A DNA stretch of 64,000 nt from assembly GCA_963377175.1 (NCBI GenBank), contig CAUJNA010001472.1, forward strand, positions 1-64,000. Direction: 5' to 3'. Source of the DNA: Effrenium voratum. Its lineage: Eukaryota; Sar; Dinophyceae; Suessiales; Symbiodiniaceae. The translations under genes and the position numbers were made by a program. Shown piece after piece: positions 58,916 to 64,000 of this stretch. The stretch's first letter is position 1. Each line of letters starts with the position of its first letter. The notes under the pieces were generated by a model. The model was not told where the DNA came from. It did no database searches and saw only the letters and a program-made list of their open reading frames with translations.

Positions 58916-59251
58916 ATGTCTGAAAATGATAATTATACTATTAATGATTTAATGAAGAAGATAACATTAATTGGTAACAATATCAAAACCTTAAATGATA
59001 TGATTAAATCCATTGATGACAAAATGAAACCAGTTGAACGCGAACAACAAAGCAACGAAGAGAAGGAGAATATGAATAAGATTTTTGAAAAGAAAGGGAT
59101 AGGCAGACCTAGCGGTGATTATGGTACCAAGCGTAAAAAATACTGCGATATGTTAAATAAGGGACAAATCAAAAGTCCAAAAGAACAAACATTAGAATAT
59201 TATAAACTAATTAAGGGCGATGATGATAAATATGTAATGGTTGGAAATTAA
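58916..59251 (+). CDS. PLV small coiled-coil/AT-hook-like protein
   Basis: 111 aa: MSENDNYTINDLMKKITLIG, a helical stretch (NIKTLNDMIKSIDDKMK), then GIGRPSGDYGTKRKKY, where GRPSG recalls an AT-hook core (G-R-P/K). The C-terminus is LEYYKLIKGDDDK. It is expressed alone, with 75 bp before and a repeat region after. Binding of AT-rich DNA is plausible but not shown. Confidence 0.5.
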   Translation: MSENDNYTINDLMKKITLIGNNIKTLNDMIKSIDDKMKPVEREQQSNEEKENMNKIFEKKGIGRPSGDYGTKRKKYCDMLNKGQIKSPKEQTLEYYKLIKGDDDKYVMVGN

Positions 59252-59257
59252 AATCTA
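59250..59257 (+). promoter_or_regulatory. Late-type TCTA box without an intact gene
   Basis: AAAATCTA, 16 nt before the ATG of an 18-codon frame (59273). Confidence 0.6.
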
Positions 59258-59272
59258 GATAATTCTATTAAT

Positions 59273-59329
59273 ATGAATTTATTAGAATTATTTAGCAACA
59301 AGACCTATATAAAATACCTAGTAGTTTGA
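59273..59329 (+). pseudogene. 18-codon relic frame
   Basis: MNLLELFSNKTYIKYLVV. The first seven residues resemble the NLLELFSG start of viral cytosine-C5 DNA methyltransferases, but the diagnostic Gly and everything beyond are absent. With a late-type box in front, it may be the stub of a deleted gene. Only weakly supported. Confidence 0.2.
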
Positions 59330-59361
59330 TATTGGAAACTGTGATGAGTTTGACAGAAATC

Positions 59362-59467
59362 GGGGGCATGATTTTGATAAAATCGGGGAATGATTTTGAT
59401 AGAATCGGGGAATGATTTTGATAGAATCGGGGAATTATTTTGATAGAATCGGGGAATGATTTTGATT
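59362..59467. repeat. 22-bp tandem repeat, about five units
   Basis: AATCGGGGAATGATTTTGAT plus AG repeats head to tail. The first unit has GGGGGC. Iteron-like, within an otherwise empty 340-bp stretch. Confidence 0.85.
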
Positions 59468-59534
59468 ATAACCATGCTATGATTATAACATGTAAAATAT
59501 TATATGTTATAGGTATATTCCAATATTTAATTTT

Positions 59535-59563
59535 ATTTCTTGTAAAAAAGTATTTAAAGAAAT
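59535..59563 (+). promoter_or_regulatory. Early-type promoter box, right end
   Basis: ATTTCTTGTAAAAAAGTATT followed by TAAAGAAATA, 27 nt before the ATG at 59591. The only copy on the plus strand. Confidence 0.78.
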
Positions 59564-59590
59564 AAACACTATATATATATTATAATAGAA

Positions 59591-60178
59591 ATGGAGTTTC
59601 AAAAACTACCAGTTGAAGTTATTAATAATATTATGTCCTATAAATATGGCAAGCCAGAATATATGAAAATAAAGCATAATCATAATGAAACATTGAAGAG
59701 AATACAAAGAAGATATAAAATTGACAAAACTGACATAGAAAGGGAAACAAAGCACTGTAATAATTTAGATGGTGATAAAGTAAAGAGACAAATATGTCAA
59801 TATTATGTTTCTAGGAAGGTTCCATTAAGCATTGAAAGTATTGAAGATATAGTTATGAAAGAAGGGGATGAAATAGATAGCTTACTAGATAAGTATGTAG
59901 GATATGAAAGTTATAAAGCAATAATAATAGTTTATATAATTTTACGTGTAAGGTTTCATCATTTTAATTATTTTGAGGATGATGAATATAGCAGTTATGG
60001 TTTTGATTTTCATAGTGGTAGACACTTAATGGGTTATATAGACCAAGATAATATAACTGATGTAATGGAATACGCAGTTGCAACAATATGTAGAAATATT
60101 GATAATGAAAGGAATACAATGAATATTGTAGGAGTAAAACACATAAGGTTTATACTAATTATTGATGAACCTGAATAA
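59591..60178 (+). CDS. PLV F-box-like protein, right terminal
   Basis: 195 aa: MEFQKLPVEVINNIMSYKYG matches the beginning of F-box domains (Leu-Pro-x-Glu-Val/Ile at the start, then Ile). The rest (KHNHNETLKRIQRRYKIDK, then helices with VYIILRVRFHHFNYFED) has no recognised motif, and the N-terminal Cys pairs of the two other F-box-like proteins are absent. It mirrors the left-terminal gene at 40448-40972 in position next to the TIR and shares its promoter type. Possible ubiquitin-pathway adaptor (inference). Confidence 0.6.
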   Translation: MEFQKLPVEVINNIMSYKYGKPEYMKIKHNHNETLKRIQRRYKIDKTDIERETKHCNNLDGDKVKRQICQYYVSRKVPLSIESIEDIVMKEGDEIDSLLDKYVGYESYKAIIIVYIILRVRFHHFNYFEDDEYSSYGFDFHSGRHLMGYIDQDNITDVMEYAVATICRNIDNERNTMNIVGVKHIRFILIIDEPE

Positions 60179-60647
60179 TATAACCATACTATGATTATAA
60201 CATTTATACCCTTATATGTTATAATTATAATGTAAGTATAGCGTTTTATATATTGAAGATAAAATCCTACAAGGTGGGCCATGCGCAACTCCGGAATATC
60301 AAAATTTCGAAAAATTATTAATTATTAGTCTTCTCATTGAATTATTGAAAATGTTGTTTCTTATTGAATAATTCTTCTTAAAATGATATATATAATTATC
60401 TCTTTTGAAAAAAATATATTTTCTAAAATATTTTGGAAAATGTGTGTTTTTGAAAATAAACATGTTTAGGTGTATTGAATTTTTCAAAAAATAATTCAAT
60501 TTTTGTTTTGGTATGCAGTACTAAAAAAATATTTATCAAAATGTGTTTAGACTGTTTCAAAAAATGTTTTAAAATGGCTGTTTTGGTGCGCTTATTCAAA
60601 AAATGCAAAAAATCCTAGGGTGGACCCTAGACTTTTGAGTCCGAAAA
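60178..60647. repeat. Right terminal inverted repeat of the PLV
   Basis: Reverse complement of the left TIR. It ends ACTTTTGAGTCCGAAAA. Outside it, a poly-A tract begins after 11 bp. Confidence 0.95.
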
Positions 60648-60657
60648 CAAAAAGCAG

Positions 60658-60695
<38 letters not shown>

Positions 60696-60803
60696 AAAAA
60701 AACAAAAAATAAATAAAACAAAAAAAAAAAAAAAAAAAAAAAAATAAAAAAAAAAAAAAAAAAAAAAAAACAAATATAGTAAAAAACAAAAATAAAAATA
60801 AAA
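60658..60803. repeat. Poly-A-rich tract
   Basis: About 145 bp of adenosine, with sparse T and C, directly outside the right TIR. Confidence 0.9.
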
Positions 60804-60986
60804 AAGCCTGCAGCTTGCTGCGCTAACAACTTCCAGCGCTGGCGCGGCTTCAATGCCGGGCAGATGGCGCGGCCAGGAGGCTTCTGTGCCAGGCAAGTGG
60901 CGCGCAATTTTGTTGCAATATTGCGGCAACAAGAGTCAGCCATGGGGGGAAGTTCAATGCAGGGAATCCCTGCATTCCCCGTATCT

Positions 60987-61462
60987 CTCTCTTTAGAGGG
61001 GATTTTCCAAATGGCTTATATTCTACCTGAGAGGCTTCTAGCACTCGTCCGTCCAGCATTTGACCTCGTCCTGCGAAGGATTCGAAGTCTAAAACGCTGC
61101 GTGCAGGCGTGTGGCTGCAAAATAGAGACCCCTAGATATGCGCTGCAATTGCATTTCAAGCGATGTCAAGCTTGCCAAAGGAAACCCCTTTTCCCTTTTT
61201 TTCGGGGACCCCTTTTTTTGGGACCCCTTGTTTTCTTTTTTTTTGTTTTTTCTTAGCCCTGCAAAGGTTGGCTCGCTTGAAATGCAACCTGGAGCCAAAT
61301 TGCAAGCATATCTAGGGGTCTCTATGTTGCAGCCTCACGCCTCCACGCAGCGTTTTAGACTTCGAATCCTTCGCAGGACGAGGTCAAATGCTGGACGGAC
61401 GAGTGCTGGGAGCCTCTCAGGTAGAATATAAACCATTTGGGAAACTCCCTCTAAACAAAGAG
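60987..61462. repeat. Foldback element, about 200-bp arms
   Basis: 60987-61181 and 61258-61462 are inverted copies (for example CATTTGACCTCGTCCTGCGA and its complement; AGAGACCCCTAGATATGC). The 76-bp centre holds GGGACCCC and T runs. No ORF spans it convincingly. Confidence 0.9.
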
Positions 61463-61690
61463 ACGCTGCGCTCAGGCAGCAGCACGTCCGGCAGACCCGC
61501 AAGCAGCCGCGCCTCCTCCCAGTCTGGCTTCCAAGTCAACCACACGCCGCGCCCCTTCTCCTGGGGCCTGAACCCTGTAACCCTGCCCCAGTCTCAGCCG
61601 AGCTTGCGGGCGAGCTCCAGTTCCTCCACCCAGCTTTGACCAGCTGGCGCGAGACATTGAGGCTGCTTAAAAACCCTTGGGGAGAGTTTA
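61463..61690. other. GC-rich spacer
   Basis: C/G-rich, no gene. Contains Ser/Pro-type low-complexity frames only. Confidence 0.4.
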
Positions 61691-61691
61691 T

Positions 61692-61877
61692 TTTTGCACG
61701 GGTTTGCGCTGAACAAATGCTATTCTTCTAGGCCGTATATCAATATACGCTGTAAGAATAGCTCGTTTTGCACGGTTTTGCGCCACAAAACGCTATTCTT
61801 CTCGTCCGTACAGCTATGTACGCACTGGAGGAATAGCATTTTCCTTCGCCGTACGACTCAAATTGCGTGTATATAAA
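61692..61877 (+). promoter_or_regulatory. Duplicated hairpin region and TATA box before the capsid relic
   Basis: A unit of about 72 bp (TTTTGCACGG...GCTATTCTTCT) occurs twice. Each copy folds: GCTATTCTT (61719) pairs with AAGAATAGC (61754), and GCTATTCTT (61792) with GGAATAGC (61830), with inner palindromes GTATATCAATATAC and GTACAGCTATGTAC. TATATAAA at 61870-61877 lies 5 nt before the ATG. Confidence 0.6.
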
Positions 61878-61882
61878 GAAGC

Positions 61883-62309
61883 ATGGAGGTAGTCACTGCC
61901 GGAGCCCAGGATGAGCTGATGCAGAGCCTGGACTACAAGCTGAAAACAAGCAACACCAGCTACGTCACGGCGCGGCATGACGCGCAGTACTTCCCCAGCT
62001 CGCTGAGCTCGTTCTCCCCCACAACCTCTCAGGTCTGCCAGCGGCACGTCCTTCATCGACCGCGAGTTGATCAAGATCGCCTTCCGCGTCAGGAACACGG
62101 ACGGCGCCAACCCGCTGGCCCCAGCCACGCCCAACCCCGCCTGCTTCGTCCAGCGCGTCCAGGTCTTCGCCAACGGCCAGCGCTGCGACGACATCAACTA
62201 CTACGGCCGCACCGTGGCCGTGCACGACTTGTTGAAGGGCCGGGAGTACAACCGCAACAAGGCCATGGAGGGCTTCGACGAAGTCAACGACCCCCGCATC
62301 GCCCGCGCT
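61883..62309 (+). pseudogene. GC-rich major-capsid-protein fragment
   Basis: It opens MEVVTAGAQDELMQSLDY. The block VTARHDAQYFPSSLSSFSPT aligns with ITDRRHVNYFPSGSNVYNPN of the intact capsid protein at 52747. After a frame break near 62035, SFIDRELIKIAFRVRNTDG aligns with TYIDLSSIRLFANLQNTDG, and FVQRVQVFANGQRCDDINYY aligns with FFSRYRCTVGGQQVQDIIEY. It stops being recognisable after GREYNRNKAMEGF and runs into tandem repeats, so only the first quarter of the gene is left. Its codons are GC-rich, unlike the AT-rich PLV, so it is not a recent copy of that gene. It is probably the relic of a different PLV-type virus. Confidence 0.75.
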
Positions 62310-62310
62310 G

Positions 62311-62412
62311 TGGAACAGCTTGTTTTTTTGCATGACACGTGGAACAGCTTGTTTTTTGCATGACATGTGGAACAGCTTGTTTTTTGCATGACACGTGGAA
62401 CAGCTTGCACGT
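62311..62412. repeat. 28-bp tandem repeat
   Basis: TGGAACAGCTTGTTTTTTGC plus ATGACACG is repeated about three and a half times, replacing the missing rest of the capsid gene. Confidence 0.85.
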
Positions 62413-62535
62413 TTTTTCGCACGGTTTTGCATGTCATGTGCATGTGGTTCAACCCCAAAGTGCCCCCCCTGTTTTTTTCCTGTCAGGCTGCCGTAGGTCG
62501 GACATCCTGGAGAACTTGGCGGTGGGAGGCGGGGC

Positions 62536-62765
62536 GGTGCCGAGCGGGCACGGTGCCGAGCGGGCACCTAACTAAATGCGCCGAGCAGGCACAGTGCCGA
62601 GCGGGCACTTAATTAAACGTGCCGAGCAGGCACAGTGCCGAGCTGGCACAGCGCCGAGCTGGCACTTAACTAAACGTGCCGAGCAGGCACAGGCACCCCG
62701 GTGCCGAGCAGGCACTAGACGTGCCGAGCAGTTCTTTACTAGACGTGCCGAGCAGGCACTCTAGG
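62536..62765. repeat. GTGCCGAGCAGGCAC repeat array
   Basis: More than ten copies of GTGCCGAG(C/T)(A/G)GGCAC, in pairs separated by TTAACTAAAC-like spacers. Each unit is a near-palindrome. Confidence 0.85.
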
Positions 62766-62819
62766 CACCGCGCCAAGCAGGCGCAGCTTTGAAGCAGGCG
62801 TGGAGGCCGCTGTGAAAGT

Positions 62820-62955
62820 TGAGTGGCTCGCCCAACGGCCCCTTAGTACTGGCTCGCCCAACCTCGTTTGATGGCTCGCCCCAACCTCGTTTGATGGCTC
62901 GCCCAATACGGGTTCGCCCAATGAGTCCCAATGAGTACTGGCTTGCCCAACGCCT
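62820..62955. repeat. GGCTCGCCCAA repeat array
   Basis: Six copies of (G/T)GGCTCGCCC(C)AA, several followed by CCTCGTTTGAT. Confidence 0.8.
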
Positions 62956-62959
62956 AGCG

Positions 62960-63160
62960 CGCCACATTCCTGCCTGGCATAGCCTCCCGGCCGCGCCTGC
63001 CCGGCATCGGAGCCCTGCCAAGCCCGCGCCAAGGTCGGGATTCTTCCCAGGATTTTTATTTTCGAAACTGTCGTCTAATCCAACAGTTTCGGCCCTGCCT
63101 GGCATCGGAGCCCGGCCGCGCCACCTGCCCGGCATAGAAGCCTCCAGCCTGCCAAGCCCG
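62960..63160. repeat. Dispersed CCCGGCAT / GGCGCGG phrases
   Basis: Two copies of AAGCCCGCGCCAAGGTCGGG (63018, 63153) and several of GCCCGGCAT(C/A)GGAGCC lie here. Inverted copies occur at 60830-60905. Confidence 0.7.
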
Positions 63161-63184
63161 CGCCAAGGTCGGGATTCTTCCCAG

Positions 63185-63385
63185 GAAAAAAAAATCCAGT
63201 CCTCCCGTGGGGGGAGGACTGCAGCACGCTTTTTTTGCCAATGGCTGCAGGATTGCCTCCTTCAATCCTGTTGTGGCCCCAGGATTGCTCCCTTCAATCC
63301 TGTTGTCACCCCAGGATTGCTCCCTTCAGCCGACAACTGTGAAAAAAAAAATCCAGTTGTCCTGTGGGGACAACTGTCTAAAGTT
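63185..63385. repeat. Hairpin array
   Basis: AAAATCCAGTCCTCCCGTGG with GGGAGGACTG, and AAAATCCAGTTGTCCTGTGG with GACAACTG, are two related stem-loops. Between them CAGGATTGC(C/T)(T)CCCTTC plus AATCCTG is repeated three times, and each copy folds too. Confidence 0.8.
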
Positions 63386-63439
63386 TCGGCGAACCTGCCC
63401 GGCAGAGCCGCGCCAGCCCGCCGACATGGAGGCATGCAG

Positions 63440-63755
63440 CTGATGTCTCGTATCACCAACTACGAAGCAGTGACCGAGAGGCGGAAGTCCCGAAGCGGAA
63501 CCCGCAGTAGGGCATGTCCGAAAAAATCGGACATGCCTCGTTATAAATTCCACACCAAAAAGCTTACTTCGAGAACGGAAGTCCCAAAGCGGAACCCGCG
63601 GTAGGGCATGTCGGAAAAAAACAGACATGCCCCGTTACAAATTCCACGCCAACGTGGAGGCTTCGATACCTAGCGCGCCAGGCACGCAGCTGATGATGTC
63701 TCATATGTTATCACCAACTACGAAGCAGTGTCCGATTATGTGGGACACTGGCTCC
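63440..63755. repeat. Long direct repeats with a stem-loop
   Basis: GGAAGTCCCGAAGCGGAACC to ATAAATTCCACACCAA (63482-63562) recurs at 63573-63655. Each copy contains GGCATGTCCG...CGGACATGCC. ATCACCAACTACGAAGCAGT occurs at 63449 and 63710. Confidence 0.85.
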
Positions 63756-64000
63756 ATCGTGCGCATTGTCCGACGCTTTTGACCGGCGAAATCGGTCAAA
63801 TCCAGTGTCAAATCGAGTGAGTCACATTGTAGCCGCGCTACTTCCGAAAATACCCTGGCGCGCCTTAGCCTGTGAGGGGTTGTTGTGTCAAACACACCAC
63901 CCCCGAATCACGAGGATTACAAGGAAACTTCTCCGAACGGCCGCAATGCCACTCCAAGACCGAAGCCGCGGAGCCGGCGCTTTGCGGAATAGCCACTGGA
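63756..64000. other. Unassigned end of window
   Basis: No gene or repeat recognised apart from a small stem (TTTTGACCGGCGAAATCGGTCAAA) at 63777-63800. Confidence 0.5.

Larger units (their letters stand above)
39982..60647. mobile_element. Integrated Polinton-like virus (PLV/virophage relative)
   Basis: A 20.7-kb AT-rich block in GC-richer DNA, flanked by TIRs of about 470 bp. It carries the module set of PLVs: capsid, penton, packaging ATPase, rve integrase, polymerase-helicase, fibre and lipase. Left-half genes (40.4-51.2 kb) are on the minus strand. The capsid block (51.2-56.8 kb) is on the plus strand, then two genes on minus and the rest on plus. Genes are tightly packed (10-50 bp gaps) and intronless. 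Most frames are intact, and the four main faults are single extra bases in homopolymers. No target duplication was found. No adenovirus-type protease was recognised. Confidence 0.93.

Noticed and set aside
59362..59467. CRISPR-like array
   Set aside because: The units are contiguous tandem repeats without variable spacers.
39982..60647. Classical Polinton/Maverick transposon
   Set aside because: No canonical protein-primed PolB with clear exonuclease motifs and no adenovirus-type protease were seen. The gene set fits a PLV better.
39976..60655. Target-site duplication for the PLV
   Set aside because: Flanks compared at both ends show no shared 5-6 bp repeat.
60596..60943. Hydrophobic Phe-rich minus ORFs resembling membrane proteins
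   Set aside because: Translation of the poly-A tract next to the TIR.
61883..62335. The 150-aa plus frame as an intact gene
   Set aside because: Only its first 50 residues match the capsid pattern. Homology continues in another frame.

Overview
The window reads as nuclear DNA of a dinoflagellate. Three things point there: exact 15-16 nt matches to the 3' part of the dinoflagellate spliced leader (DinoSL) at 2379-2394 and inside both LTRs of a retrotransposon, the Ty1/copia element with accessory domains, and the moderately GC-rich, repeat-laden background with few intact genes. No tRNA, rRNA or CRISPR array was recognised. All family calls are by eye.

Layout. 1-2340: repeats, no convincing gene. 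2379-8497: a broken two-gene, retroposed-looking element. It has a DinoSL relic, a Cys-rich protein and a tyrosine recombinase, all with several frame breaks. 8.5-11.1 kb: non-coding with microsatellites. 11.1-39.5 kb: minus-strand host-type coding fragments (a DDE transposase-like protein, a KASPK-repeat protein, a Gly/RGG-rich protein and others). An 18,028-bp LTR retrotransposon (19641-37668, plus strand) has split the Gly-rich protein gene. This element has 349/350-bp TG...CA LTRs, a 5-bp target duplication (ACCTC), gag with CCCH fingers and a protease, pol (integrase, RT, RNase H), and about 8 kb of extra coding sequence. The extra sequence includes a methyltransferase-like module and an apparent Tpt1/KptA RNA 2'-phosphotransferase domain.

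39982-60647 is the most striking unit: a very AT-rich, 20.7-kb integrated Polinton-like virus (PLV/virophage relative) bounded by about 470-bp terminal inverted repeats (TIRs). It encodes a double-jelly-roll major capsid protein, a penton-like minor capsid protein, an A32/FtsK-type packaging ATPase, an rve-type integrase, a family-B-like DNA polymerase joined to an SF1 helicase and a Cys-rich tail, an S74-chaperone fibre, a class-3-like lipase and several zinc-finger or F-box-like proteins. No maturation protease was recognised. Two promoter classes are visible. A TTCTTGTAAAAAAGTATT-type box precedes the polymerase, the F-box-like genes and one small gene. An A/T-flanked TCTA box precedes the capsid and packaging genes. 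Four reading-frame faults all lie in homopolymer runs and are all repaired by removing one base.

60.6-64 kb: GC-rich repeats, a 200-bp-arm foldback, hairpin arrays, and a broken GC-rich fragment (61883-62309) homologous to the N-terminus of the PLV capsid protein. That fragment sits behind a TATA box and two hairpins, and looks like the relic of a second, compositionally different virus.

Functionally, the PLV genes fit an integrating DNA virus with its own replication, integration, capsid, packaging and attachment functions. The retrotransposon genes fit a self-replicating copia element with unusual accessory enzymes.
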